Source: an uncultured Desulfobacteraceae bacterium
GTDB taxonomy: Bacteria > Desulfobacterota > Desulfobacteria > Desulfobacterales > Desulfatirhabdiaceae
Reading direction: 5' to 3'
Length of the DNA stretch: 42,034 nt
NCBI GenBank assembly: GCA_903839535.1
Contig: CAIMCT010000263.1
Location: forward strand, 1-42,034
Part shown: positions 1 through 7,916 of the stretch, piece by piece
Position numbering within the stretch: the stretch's first letter is position 1
How the letters are laid out: every line of letters starts with the position of its first letter
Notes under the pieces: generated by a model
The model's database searches: none
Seen by the model: only the letters and a program-made list of their open reading frames with translations
Told to the model about the DNA's origin: nothing
Position numbers and translations under genes: made by a program

Positions 1-144
1 ACACGGGCATAATCTTTCGCCGTAGAGCCGGCATCTTGCCGGCTGCTGCAGCCGGCAGGATGCCGGCTCTACTTGCACTCCCTCCCCAGCGGGGGAGAGG
101 TGGGGGGGTTCAAAAGCGCAAATTACACCAGCTCTCAGTATATA
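1..144. repeat. Copy A of the dispersed terminal-inverted-repeat element, carrying a large hairpin
   Basis: This intergenic copy has a degenerate left end (GGCATAATC near position 6) and a right end finishing in CAGTATAT near 144. Inside it, positions 22-46 and 48-72 are inverted repeats (GTAGAGCCGGCATC... and its complement) with only one G-T mismatch around a one-base centre. The CT-rich core that follows (about 79-110) is shared with the copies at 10790, 15721 and 41860. No gene was seen in 1-206. Confidence 0.6.
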
Positions 145-206
145 TCGTGAAAATCAGGACAGGGGTAGAAGCAGGTTCAAACCCATCCCTACCCCCTTCT
201 CTTGGT

Positions 207-1319
207 TTACAGCAGCGTATCAATCTGAACATAATCCAGATTAAATGCCTCCGCTACCGCCATATAGGTGATATGCCCCTGAACCACATTGGCCCCGAGT
301 TTGATGTCAGGATTGTCCTGCATGGCTCGCTGCCAGCCATTGCTGGCAATCTTCACTGCGTAAGGCAGGGTGGCGTTGGTCAGAGCAAGGGTTGATGTCC
401 GCGGAACTGCACCCGGCATATTGGCTACACAGTAATGCACCACGTTATCCACTGTGTAGATTGGATTACTATGCGTGGTGGCTTTGGATGTTTCAAAACA
501 GCCGCCTTGATCAATAGCCACATCCACCATTACCGCACCCGGCTTCATGGTTTTGAGCATATCACGGGTAACGAGTTTGGGGGCCTTGGCGCCAGGGATC
601 AACACCGCTCCCACGACCACATGCGCCTGTTTAACCAACTCGCGCACCGTGGCAGGGCTGGAATACAGGTTGAAGCAATTGGCCGGCATCACATCACTCA
701 AGTATCGCAGCCGGTCCAGATTCATATCCAGAATATAGACCTTGGCGCCCAGGCCGCAGGCCATCTTTGCGGCATTGATACCGACAATACCGCCGCCGAT
801 CACCACCACATTTCCTGGGTCCACGCCGGGCACGCCGCCCAGCAACACCCCACGACCGCCCTGGGCTATTTCCAGATATTTTGCCCCTTGCTGGATTGCC
901 ATTCTGCCGGCCACTTCACTCATTGGGGTCAGCAACGGCAAGGATCCGTCCGTTTTCTGAATGGTTTCATAAGCTATACAGATAGCCTTACTTTTAATAA
1001 GCGCCCTGGTCTGACGTTCGTCAGCAGCCAGATGAAGATAGGTGAAAATGATCTGGCCTTCCCTGATCAGATCGTACTCCGCAGGTAACGGTTCCTTGAC
1101 ATGCATGACCATGTCGGCTCTTTTAAATATTTCTGCTGGAGCATTCACGATCTCCGCGCCAGCTTTCGCGTAAGCGGTATCATCAAACCCGCTACCGATG
1201 CCAGCCCCTTTTTCCACCAACAGGGTCTGTCCCTTGCCAACCATGACTTCGACACCGGCTGGAGTCATACATACCCGATTTTCTTCCGACTTGATTTCCT
1301 TTAATATTCCAACGATCAT
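207..1319 (-). CDS. ald: Alanine dehydrogenase
   Basis: It catalyses NAD-dependent deamination of L-alanine to pyruvate, ammonium and NADH in the cytoplasm. The 370 residues match the usual family length. The N-terminus MIVGILKEIK is typical, and the catalytic and substrate residues K75, H96 and D270 fall at the positions known in characterised Ald enzymes. The NAD-binding Rossmann motif GGGIVG lies at about 175-180, and the C-terminal MPGAVPRTST segment is diagnostic. The ATG at 1319 is preceded on its strand by AGGAAGG. It is the last gene of the tpa-xsc-ald set. There it would regenerate the pyruvate that Tpa uses as amino acceptor and release taurine nitrogen as ammonium. A 232-nt gap holding a repeat remnant separates it from xsc, so cotranscription is likely but not certain. 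Confidence 0.95.
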   Translation of the reverse strand: MIVGILKEIKSEENRVCMTPAGVEVMVGKGQTLLVEKGAGIGSGFDDTAYAKAGAEIVNAPAEIFKRADMVMHVKEPLPAEYDLIREGQIIFTYLHLAADERQTRALIKSKAICIAYETIQKTDGSLPLLTPMSEVAGRMAIQQGAKYLEIAQGGRGVLLGGVPGVDPGNVVVIGGGIVGINAAKMACGLGAKVYILDMNLDRLRYLSDVMPANCFNLYSSPATVRELVKQAHVVVGAVLIPGAKAPKLVTRDMLKTMKPGAVMVDVAIDQGGCFETSKATTHSNPIYTVDNVVHYCVANMPGAVPRTSTLALTNATLPYAVKIASNGWQRAMQDNPDIKLGANVVQGHITYMAVAEAFNLDYVQIDTLL

Positions 1320-1392
1320 GTTTTTTACCTTCCTTTCGTGCAGATTGATTTCATATTTACATCATCCGAATCAGAATGTCGAGATGTCACAG

Positions 1393-1474
1393 GTAGAGCC
1401 GGCATCCTGCCGGCTGCAGCAGTCGTCAGGATGCCGAGATATACTACTAAAGCTTATGCCCGTTCGCAGTATAT
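1393..1474. repeat. Copy B of the dispersed element, right-hand part
   Basis: It begins with the GTAGAGCCGGCATCCTGCCG module also seen at position 22 and ends with TTATGCCCGTTCGCAGTATA, the same right terminal repeat as the copy ending at 15827. The left half and CT-rich core are missing. It lies between xsc and ald. Confidence 0.6.
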
Positions 1475-1551
1475 CTTGGCATTTCGCCATTCTTTAATTC
1501 TGTAAATTCTGATTCAGACACTATTCCTTGACCCGGATATTCAGAAATTTT

Positions 1552-3339
1552 CTATGATGCCTTAATTGCCTGCTGCGGGCGCATGTCCTCTTTATTGATA
1601 CCGGCCACCCGTACCGGTTTTTTCATCGCATCCCGGCGAAAAGGCTCGCCCAGTTCCTGGTTGAGGATCACCTCGATAAAGGTGGTCTGATTGTGCTTCA
1701 TCTGATCTTCAATGCCCTTGGCGAGGGCCTCGGTCAGCCCGTCCATGGTGGCGGCCTGCACTCCGTTCACTCCGCAGGCTTGGGCGATTTTTGCGTAATT
1801 GACATCACGATCAAGCTCGGTGCCGACAAAGTTGTCGTTATACCAAAGGGTGGAGTTACGTTTTTCCGCTCCCCACTGGTAATTACGGAAAATCACCATT
1901 GTGATCGCGGGCCATTTCTCCCGTCCACAGGCAGTCATTTCATTCATGGAGATTCCAAAGGCTCCATCACCCGCAAAGCCAACTACCGGGGTCTTCGGAC
2001 AGGCGATTTTGGCTCCGATGATGGCGGGAAAGCCATAGCCGCATGGGCCAAACAGACCAGGAGCAAGATATTTACGCCCTTCTTCAAAGGTCGGGTAGGC
2101 ATTGCCGATGGCACAGTTATTGCCGATGTCGGAAGAGATGATCGCCTCTTTCGGCAGGGCTTTCTGTATGGCGCGCCAAGCCATCCGTGCTGACATCAGT
2201 TGCGGGTCATTTGCACGGGCGCGCTGGTTCCAGGTAGTGCCGTCGTCGTCCTCTTCGTGGTCCATGATCGACAACTGCTGCAACCACAAGGCCCTGGTTT
2301 TCTGGATAAGGTCCTTACGTTCCTGGCGACCGTGATCTCCGGCATCCGCTGTCAGGGCTGCGAGAATGCGCTCCGCCACGGTGACGGCATCTCCCTGAAT
2401 CCCGACGGCAACTGCTTTGGTAAGACCGATGCGGTCCGCATTGATGTCCACCTGGATCAGTTTTGCCGTCTTCGGCCAGTAGTCGATACCGTAGCCTGGA
2501 AGGGTGGAAAATGGGTTAAGACGTGTGCCGAGGGCGAGAACCACGTCGGCCTTTGCGATCAACTCCATGGCTGCCTTTGAACCGTTATAGCCCAAGGGGC
2601 CTGCGAAAAGCGGGTGTGATCCGGGAAAAGCGTCGTTGTGCTGGTAGTTGCAGCAGACCGGAGCGCTGAGCCGTTCGGCAAGAGCTTTCGAGATATTGAT
2701 AGCCCCGCCGAGGACCACGCCTGCGCCATTGAGAATCACCGGGAACTTGGCGGTGGAGAGCAGTTTTGCCGCTTCGGCTATGGCGCAGGGGCCACCGGCA
2801 GGTCTCTCAAAGCGAACGATCTGTGGCAGATTGATGTCGATGACCTGGGTCCACATGTCGCGGGGAATGTTGATCTGGGCGGGGGCCGAACCCCGGTGAG
2901 CCTTCTCAATAACCCGGTTGAGTACTTCGGCCACCCGAGATGCGTCACGAACCTCCTCCTGGTAGCAGACAATGTCCTCAAATATCGACATCTGGGGAAT
3001 TTCCTGAAATCCACCCTGGCCGATGGTTTTGTTTGCAGCCTGGGGGGTGACCAGCAGCAACGGGGTGTGATTCCAGTAGGCGGTTTTGACCGGAGTGACA
3101 AAATTGGTGATGCCAGGGCCGTTTTGGGCAATGCACATCGACATCTTGCCGGAAGCGCGGCTGTAACCGTCGGCCATCATCCCTCCATTACACTCATGGG
3201 CGGCATCCCAGAAGGTGATACCGGCACTTGGGAAGAGATCTGAAATCGGCATGAAGGCTGAGCCAATAATGCCAAAAGCGTGTTCAATGCCGTGCATCTG
3301 CAGAACTTTTACAAATGCTTCCTCTGTGGTCATTTTCAT
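1552..3339 (-). CDS. xsc: Sulfoacetaldehyde acetyltransferase (ThDP-dependent)
   Basis: It cleaves sulfoacetaldehyde with phosphate to acetyl phosphate and sulfite, the C-S bond-breaking step of taurine degradation. The 595-residue length is right for the family. It has the three-domain ThDP enzyme layout: a pyrimidine-binding domain with E49 in HEC, a central domain, and a cofactor-binding domain with GDG at 457-459 and N486. The stretches NGPGITNFVTPVKTAYWNH and GQGGFQEIPQMSIFED are characteristic of Xsc rather than acetolactate synthase. The ATG at 3339 has AAAGGA eight bases upstream. It sits between tpa and ald in the order expected for a taurine dissimilation operon. In a sulfate or sulfite reducer the released sulfite would be an electron acceptor. 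No phosphate acetyltransferase or acetate kinase gene is in the window, so acetyl phosphate must be handled by genes elsewhere. Confidence 0.95.
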   Translation of the reverse strand: MKMTTEEAFVKVLQMHGIEHAFGIIGSAFMPISDLFPSAGITFWDAAHECNGGMMADGYSRASGKMSMCIAQNGPGITNFVTPVKTAYWNHTPLLLVTPQAANKTIGQGGFQEIPQMSIFEDIVCYQEEVRDASRVAEVLNRVIEKAHRGSAPAQINIPRDMWTQVIDINLPQIVRFERPAGGPCAIAEAAKLLSTAKFPVILNGAGVVLGGAINISKALAERLSAPVCCNYQHNDAFPGSHPLFAGPLGYNGSKAAMELIAKADVVLALGTRLNPFSTLPGYGIDYWPKTAKLIQVDINADRIGLTKAVAVGIQGDAVTVAERILAALTADAGDHGRQERKDLIQKTRALWLQQLSIMDHEEDDDGTTWNQRARANDPQLMSARMAWRAIQKALPKEAIISSDIGNNCAIGNAYPTFEEGRKYLAPGLFGPCGYGFPAIIGAKIACPKTPVVGFAGDGAFGISMNEMTACGREKWPAITMVIFRNYQWGAEKRNSTLWYNDNFVGTELDRDVNYAKIAQACGVNGVQAATMDGLTEALAKGIEDQMKHNQTTFIEVILNQELGEPFRRDAMKKPVRVAGINKEDMRPQQAIKAS

Positions 3340-3401
3340 TGCGAGTTTCCTTTTCTGAATTCGTTGTTGTGAAAGCCAAACGAAAAGACAATTATGAATT
3401 A

Positions 3402-3441
3402 TGAAAAAAAGATAATGGTGAATGATGATTATTCATTCTTT
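3402..3441. repeat. Direct repeat flanking tpa (left copy)
   Basis: About 40 bp, beginning TGAAAAAAAGATAATGGTGA, closely matches 4911-4953 in the same orientation. The pair brackets the tpa gene. Confidence 0.45.
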
Positions 3442-3452
3442 CATCAGGATAT

Positions 3453-4847
3453 TCAGAACTTTTCGAGGGCTCGTTTGACGGCTGTTACGATCTCATCCAT
3501 CTCCGATTTGGTGGCAACCAGGGCCGGAGCAAAGTTCATGATCGTATTATTACCCGGCAGAGAGCTGTTGGTCCGTCCCACCAGAACACCTTCGGCGGCT
3601 ACCAGACCCATAAGACGACCCATTTCCCCTTCGGTGATGGATTCCTTGGTTTGCTTGTCCTTTACAAATTCCATTCCGCAGAAAAGTCCCTTGCCCCGGA
3701 CATCTCCCACCAACTTCATATCGCTCAGGGATTGCAAACCTTCCAGCAGGTAGGCACCGACCACCCGGCTGTTTTCCACCAGTTGTTCCTCCTCAATGAT
3801 CCGGGTACTTTCCAGGGCTGCGGTCATGGCGCCGGTACATCCGCCATAAGTGCTGATATCCCTGAAATAATTCATCCGTTCGGCTGGCTGGCCGGGATCG
3901 CACAGAAATTTATCGAAAATGTTCTGGCGAAATACGGTAGCGGACAGGGGCATATAAGAGCTGGCCAGTCCTTTGGCCATGGTGATAATGTCCGGGTCCA
4001 CATCATATTGATCATGGCCCCAGAATTTTCCGGTTCGGCCGAACCCGCATACAACTTCATCCATAATCAGATAGACACCATATTTGCGGCAGATGGTCTG
4101 CAGGATCGGATAGTACTCCTGGACTGGAACCATAATGCCACCGCCGGCTGTGATGGGTTCGACAATACATCCGCCGACCGTATCCGGCCCTTCCTTCAGG
4201 ATCACATCTTCCAGGCTGCGGGCGCAGTCGATGTCGCAACCAGGGTAGGATTTTCCAAAGGGGCAGCGGTAACAGAGCATGTGAGGGAACTCGGCGAATC
4301 CTTCGGCAAATGGTCCGAAATCCTGTTTTCGCTCCATTTGTCCCGTTGCGCTCAGTGCGCCGATGGTGGTGCCATGATAATCACGGTCTCGAAACAGTAC
4401 CTTGTACTTTCCTTTTCGATCCGGATCGATATGGGAGAGCTGACGGACAACTTTAAAGGCTTTTTCATTGGCTTCGGATCCGCTGTTGGAGAAAAATACT
4501 TTGCTCAGACGAGGCAGAAGTTCGATCAGTTTGGCCGCGAATTTGATGCCTGGGATATTGCCCACCGTTCCCGCATAATAGCTAAGGATTTTTAACTGTT
4601 CATAAACCGCAGCGGCGATGCTATCCCGGCCATGTCCTACCATGACGCTCCATACACCGCCGGATGTGGCATCCAGATATTCCCGTCCCCGGATATCTTT
4701 GACCCGCAAACCCTTGCCTTCAACGATGATCATTTGTTCGGCGGTCTGAAACACTTTATGGGGCTTGATGTGATGCCACAAATAATCACGGTCGCCGCGC
4801 ACCATTTCGTCAACATCATAATCCAGCCAGTTTGTTTTGTTGTCCAT
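3453..4847 (-). CDS. tpa: Taurine:pyruvate aminotransferase
   Basis: This PLP-dependent class III aminotransferase moves the amino group of taurine to pyruvate, giving sulfoacetaldehyde and alanine. The start was set at ATG 4847, which has AAAGGAG just upstream. The open frame continues to 4940, but that extension has no ribosome site and runs through repeat DNA. The 464-residue protein shows the cofactor motif SNSGSEANE (about 120-128), DEVVCGFGRTG (about 263-273, the PLP-binding Asp) and the Schiff-base lysine K292 in MAKGL. The cysteine-rich patch CYRCPFGKSYPGCDIDC is consistent with the Tpa group. It is first in the leftward set with xsc and ald and divergent from the aldehyde dehydrogenase gene. 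The closest alternative is another omega-aminotransferase acting on 2-aminoethylphosphonate or beta-alanine. Adjacent xsc strongly favours taurine, but the phnX at the other end of the island leaves room for a second substrate. Confidence 0.9.
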   Translation of the reverse strand: MDNKTNWLDYDVDEMVRGDRDYLWHHIKPHKVFQTAEQMIIVEGKGLRVKDIRGREYLDATSGGVWSVMVGHGRDSIAAAVYEQLKILSYYAGTVGNIPGIKFAAKLIELLPRLSKVFFSNSGSEANEKAFKVVRQLSHIDPDRKGKYKVLFRDRDYHGTTIGALSATGQMERKQDFGPFAEGFAEFPHMLCYRCPFGKSYPGCDIDCARSLEDVILKEGPDTVGGCIVEPITAGGGIMVPVQEYYPILQTICRKYGVYLIMDEVVCGFGRTGKFWGHDQYDVDPDIITMAKGLASSYMPLSATVFRQNIFDKFLCDPGQPAERMNYFRDISTYGGCTGAMTAALESTRIIEEEQLVENSRVVGAYLLEGLQSLSDMKLVGDVRGKGLFCGMEFVKDKQTKESITEGEMGRLMGLVAAEGVLVGRTNSSLPGNNTIMNFAPALVATKSEMDEIVTAVKRALEKF

Positions 4848-4910
4848 GACATTCTCCTTTCTATCAGCCGCAACCGGTTGCCGGTACAGCGGCTGACCAT
4901 AAATAAATGA

Positions 4911-4953
4911 TGAAAAAAGATAGTGGTGAATGATGATCATTCATCATTCTTTC
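4911..4953. repeat. Direct repeat flanking tpa (right copy)
   Basis: This copy begins TGAAAAAAGATAGTGGTGAA and matches 3402-3441 apart from a few substitutions and small indels. Confidence 0.45.
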
Positions 4954-4994
4954 TACCTTCCTCGTTTCTTATCCAGCCTTACAGCTTTTATTGT

Positions 4995-5092
4995 TATACT
5001 GTGTATGGGCATAATCTCTCGCCGTAGAGCCGACATCCTGCCGGCTCTGCCCTTGCTTTCATTATGCTCCTCCCGGCGGGGGAGGTTGGGGT
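4995..5092. repeat. Copy C of the dispersed element, left-hand part
   Basis: TATACTGTGTATGGGCATAA matches the left terminal repeat with a few changes. It is followed by a GTAGAGCCGACATCCTGCCG module and a CCTCCCGGCGGGGGAGG core. The right terminal repeat is absent. Confidence 0.55.
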
Positions 5093-5104
5093 GAAAGAAA
5101 ATGG

Positions 5105-5142
5105 TTGACACAATTTTGATGTATGATATATCAGACATCAAA
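5105..5142 (+). promoter_or_regulatory. Promoter/operator unit 1
   Basis: A -35 TTGACA (5105-5110) and a -10 TATATC (5127-5132) are separated by 16 nt. The -10 sits on the centre of a 28-bp palindrome at 5115-5142 with arms TTTGATGTATGATA and TATCAGACATCAAA, 13 of 14 positions paired. An operator over the -10 suggests repression. Long AT-rich palindromes of this type suit a dimeric repressor such as a GntR- or TetR-type protein; the family is a guess. Confidence 0.65.
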
Positions 5143-5215
5143 TATCAGATAATGTCAAGCAATTTGTTGAAGAGACAAAGACATGACCTGCGAATGCATT
5201 GAATTATAAAAACAG

Positions 5216-5253
5216 TTGACTTTAGTTTGATATGTGATATATCACATATCAAA
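5216..5253 (+). promoter_or_regulatory. Promoter/operator unit 2
   Basis: The geometry repeats unit 1 exactly. A -35 TTGACT (5216-5221), 16 nt and a -10 TATATC (5238-5243) lie over a perfect 28-bp palindrome at 5226-5253 with arms TTTGATATGTGATA and TATCACATATCAAA. The offset to unit 1 is 111 bp. This unit is about 50 nt upstream of the next gene's ribosome-binding site, so it is the likelier direct promoter for it. Confidence 0.7.
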
Positions 5254-5302
5254 TATCAAAAACCAGTATCAACATCTGTGTGGTCATTAGCAGGAGGATG
5301 TG

Positions 5303-6856
5303 ATGAACTCAAAGCCGGAAAGTTTTAAAATCCGCCATTTTATAGATGGAGAGTGGGTCGAAGATACTGCGGTGGATCAGACACCTTTATATAATCCTTC
5401 CACAGGTAAGGTGATTGGCCATGTACCCATGGCCTCGACCGAGATATCCCTGAAAGCGGTTGAATCGGCCTACGCTGCCTATGATTCATGGAGAAGATTA
5501 CCCATTGGCCGTCGGGTGGGATTCCTTTTCGATATGCGGCGGGTCATGGAAGAAAACCTTGATGAACTGGCCTATTCCATAGCCATAGATCAGGCCAAAC
5601 ACATCAGCGAGGCACGGGGAGAGGTTCAGCGGGTCATTCAAATTATCGAGACCGCCTGCTGCATTCCCACCCTGATGCAGGGTGAAACTCTGGAGGGTAT
5701 TGCCGGAAACATCGTTGGAAGAGTTACCCGATCTCCCCTGGGGGTCTTTTGCGGTGTCGCACCTTTTAATTTTCCGGCTCTGGTCTTTGGCTGGTTTATT
5801 CCCTTCGCCATCGGGGTGGGCAATACCTTTGTCTATAAACCCAGCACGCAATCGCCTTATTTCATGCAGAAAATGGGTGAGATATTCAAGAAAATCGGCC
5901 TTCCCAAGGGTGTGGTCAATATCATCCACGGCAATCGCCAGGTACCGGAAACCTGGTATGAGCACCCACGGGTTTCCGGCGTTTGCCTTGTCGGATCCAC
6001 CCCTACCGCCAAACTGATCGCTCAGGGATGCGGCCGGGGCACCAAACGCACCATGCTTCTTGGCGGCGCAAAAAATTATCTTGTGGCCATGGAAGACCTT
6101 CAGATGGACGTTTTTATCGAGAATTTTGTCAATTCCTGCTATGGTTCTGCGGGGCAACGCTGCCTGGCCGGATCAATCGTCGCCGCTGTCCCGGAAATTT
6201 ATGATGCCGTGGTCGAGAAAATAATAGAGGCATCGAAGAGCATTGTTGTGGGCGATGCACTTGATCCAGATGTCTATATGGGACCGGTCATTTCCGCCGG
6301 AGCCAAGGCCAAAATAGAACAGTACATCGAAATCGGAATCCGGGAAGGAAGCAAACTGGTTCTGGATGGTCGCAATCCAGCGGTTCCAGAGAAAAACAGG
6401 AACGGGTATTTTGTCGGCCCGACGGTCTTCACGGAAGTCACCCCATGCCGAACCATCGCTCGTGAAGAGATTTTTGGCCCCGTTGTTTCCGTTATGCGGA
6501 TCAAAGACCTGGATGATGCTCTCGCCCTGATCCGCGGGCAGGAATTCGGTAATGGTGCCTGCATCTTTACGCAGAACCTTTATTATGCCGAAAAATTCAT
6601 TGCAGAAGCGGATGTGGGAATGGTTGGTGTCAACGTCGGCATCTGTGCGCCCCATCCCTATTTGCCATTCGGCGGCATAAAGGCCTCCCTTATCGGTACT
6701 GACAAGGTACAGGGCAAGGATGGCATAGATTTCTTCACTCAGAACAAAACCGCTACCATAAGGTTTGCACCGCCCGCTGGCCGGTATGTCAGTGGACCCG
6801 ACCAAGTAATTAAACCCATTGTCTCGGGACCTGTCAGAAGCTGTGTAGCCGGTTAA
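5303..6856 (+). CDS. CoA-acylating-type aldehyde dehydrogenase (methylmalonate-semialdehyde dehydrogenase family)
   Basis: A 517-residue ALDH-fold enzyme. ATG 5303 was chosen because AGGAGG at 5292-5297 is five bases upstream; the GTG at 5300 is too close. The catalytic Cys lies in GSAGQRCLAGS (about residue 287), and PFNFPA and GCGRGTKRTMLLGGAKN are family signatures. Where hydrolytic ALDHs have a general-base Glu (ELGGK), this one has LLGGAKN. That is typical of MmsA-like enzymes that transfer the acyl group to CoA. Its substrate is not visible in the sequence. The context suggests sulfoacetaldehyde, phosphonoacetaldehyde, or acetaldehyde released by the downstream phnX. It opens the plus-strand operon and is probably controlled by the two palindromic operators. 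Methylmalonate semialdehyde itself is less likely here. Confidence 0.8.
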   Translation: MNSKPESFKIRHFIDGEWVEDTAVDQTPLYNPSTGKVIGHVPMASTEISLKAVESAYAAYDSWRRLPIGRRVGFLFDMRRVMEENLDELAYSIAIDQAKHISEARGEVQRVIQIIETACCIPTLMQGETLEGIAGNIVGRVTRSPLGVFCGVAPFNFPALVFGWFIPFAIGVGNTFVYKPSTQSPYFMQKMGEIFKKIGLPKGVVNIIHGNRQVPETWYEHPRVSGVCLVGSTPTAKLIAQGCGRGTKRTMLLGGAKNYLVAMEDLQMDVFIENFVNSCYGSAGQRCLAGSIVAAVPEIYDAVVEKIIEASKSIVVGDALDPDVYMGPVISAGAKAKIEQYIEIGIREGSKLVLDGRNPAVPEKNRNGYFVGPTVFTEVTPCRTIAREEIFGPVVSVMRIKDLDDALALIRGQEFGNGACIFTQNLYYAEKFIAEADVGMVGVNVGICAPHPYLPFGGIKASLIGTDKVQGKDGIDFFTQNKTATIRFAPPAGRYVSGPDQVIKPIVSGPVRSCVAG

Positions 6857-6858
6857 CA

Positions 6859-6896
6859 CCGTTTACCGTTTACCTTTCACGGTTAACGGTAAACGG
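6859..6896. repeat. Intra-operon hairpin
   Basis: CCGTTTACCGTT (6859-6870) and AACGGTAAACGG (6885-6896) form a perfect 12-bp stem with a 14-nt loop, starting two bases after the aldehyde dehydrogenase stop. No T-run follows, so it is not a standard intrinsic terminator. It could shape mRNA ends or be a dispersed repeat. Confidence 0.6.
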
Positions 6897-6997
6897 GTTT
6901 GCAAAGGATATGCGATAACACCAAACAGAAGACCTGCCCCCATCCGGTACATAACGGAAAAGGGCCATGTAAAAAACATCATAATGGAGTCCTCACC

Positions 6998-7753
6998 GTG
7001 ACAGACTACTTAGGCAGGCGAAACAAAATTGAAGTCAAAAATCTGACCCGAAGATTTGGCGATCTTCTGGTTCTGGATCACATCAACTTCACCGTTGCCG
7101 AAGGGGAATTTCTGGCGATCGTCGGGCCTACAGGGTGCGGTAAAACCACATTTCTAAACTGCCTTTCCAAGCTGATTCCTACCTCCGAGGGCGATATCTA
7201 TGTTGACGGGGAGGTAGCCAACCCAAAAAAACACAATCTGGCCTTTGTCTTCCAGGAGCCGACATGTCTTCCCTGGCGCACCGTTCGGGATAACGTGGCT
7301 TATGGCATGGAGGTCAAACATTTTCCAAAGGACAGGATTGAAAAAAAATTAAATGATATCCTAAACATGGTGGGCCTGGCTGATACGGCCAATCTTTTTC
7401 CCAATCAGGTTTCCGCCAGCATGATGCAGCGCATTGCAGTTTCCAGGGCATTCGCAGTAGATCCGGACCTCTTGATGATGGACGAGCCCTATGGTCAGTT
7501 GGACATCAAACTTCGCTACTACCTTGAGGATGAACTGATCAAGCTCTGGCAAACCCTTAAATCCACCGTGCTTTTCGTCACCCACAACATTGAGGAAGCA
7601 GTTTATGTGGCTGAACGCATTCTCGTACTCAGCAATAAACCGACTCACATCAAAGCAGAGGTACTTGTGGATCTGCCTCGTCCCAGATCGTTGATCGACC
7701 CAAAATTTGTCGAAATCCGAAAACAGGTGACCGAACTGATTCGCTGGTGGTAA
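6998..7753 (+). CDS. ABC importer ATPase 1, with degenerate signature motif (taurine/nitrate/sulfonate type)
   Basis: This is one of two different nucleotide-binding subunits of a TauABC/SsuABC-like importer. GTG 6998 was chosen for GGAG at 6986-6989, eight bases upstream. The frame is open back to 6899, but that part lacks conserved sequence. Of 251 residues, Walker A is GPTGCGKTT (43-51), the Q-loop is FQ at 85-86, Walker B is LLMMDEP (158-164), and the H-loop has its histidine (H196 in THNIEEA). The signature, normally LSGGQ or LSGGM, is VSASM (138-142), so both glycines are gone. In an ABC dimer this motif acts on ATP held by the partner, so only the partner's site should be impaired. The second ATPase of the operon (10922-11683) has the complementary change. 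Substrate by context: taurine, another sulfonate or an aminophosphonate. Confidence 0.9.
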   Translation: MTDYLGRRNKIEVKNLTRRFGDLLVLDHINFTVAEGEFLAIVGPTGCGKTTFLNCLSKLIPTSEGDIYVDGEVANPKKHNLAFVFQEPTCLPWRTVRDNVAYGMEVKHFPKDRIEKKLNDILNMVGLADTANLFPNQVSASMMQRIAVSRAFAVDPDLLMMDEPYGQLDIKLRYYLEDELIKLWQTLKSTVLFVTHNIEEAVYVAERILVLSNKPTHIKAEVLVDLPRPRSLIDPKFVEIRKQVTELIRWW

Positions 7754-7916
7754 GTTCAACCTTGGCCCAATACCTCTGGTGAATGCGGACAAACATCAAA
7801 CAGAAGGAGGTGCAAAGAACCAACGAAAAACATAAAACTGCCGGGCGGCGACCCGCAAGCGATAGGAATGGAATTCTCAAACTGAAAACCAACATTTGGA
7901 AAAAGGAGCATTAAGG

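Larger units (their letters stand above)
4848..5302. promoter_or_regulatory. Divergent control region between the tpa and aldehyde dehydrogenase operons
   Basis: This 455-nt gap without genes contains the right-hand direct repeat at 4911-4953, a left-end copy of the dispersed element at 4995-5092, and two promoter/operator units at 5105-5142 and 5216-5253. A minus-strand TTGACA at 5153-5158 could serve the tpa operon, but its -10 is poor. No regulator gene lies in the window. Confidence 0.6.

Noticed and set aside
435-1088. A 217-codon open frame opposite ald
   Set aside because: The composition is that of an antisense frame, and the minus strand encodes an unmistakable full-length Ald.
3651-4595. 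A 314-codon open frame opposite tpa
   Set aside because: It is an antisense shadow with no recognisable domain; tpa has all its catalytic motifs.
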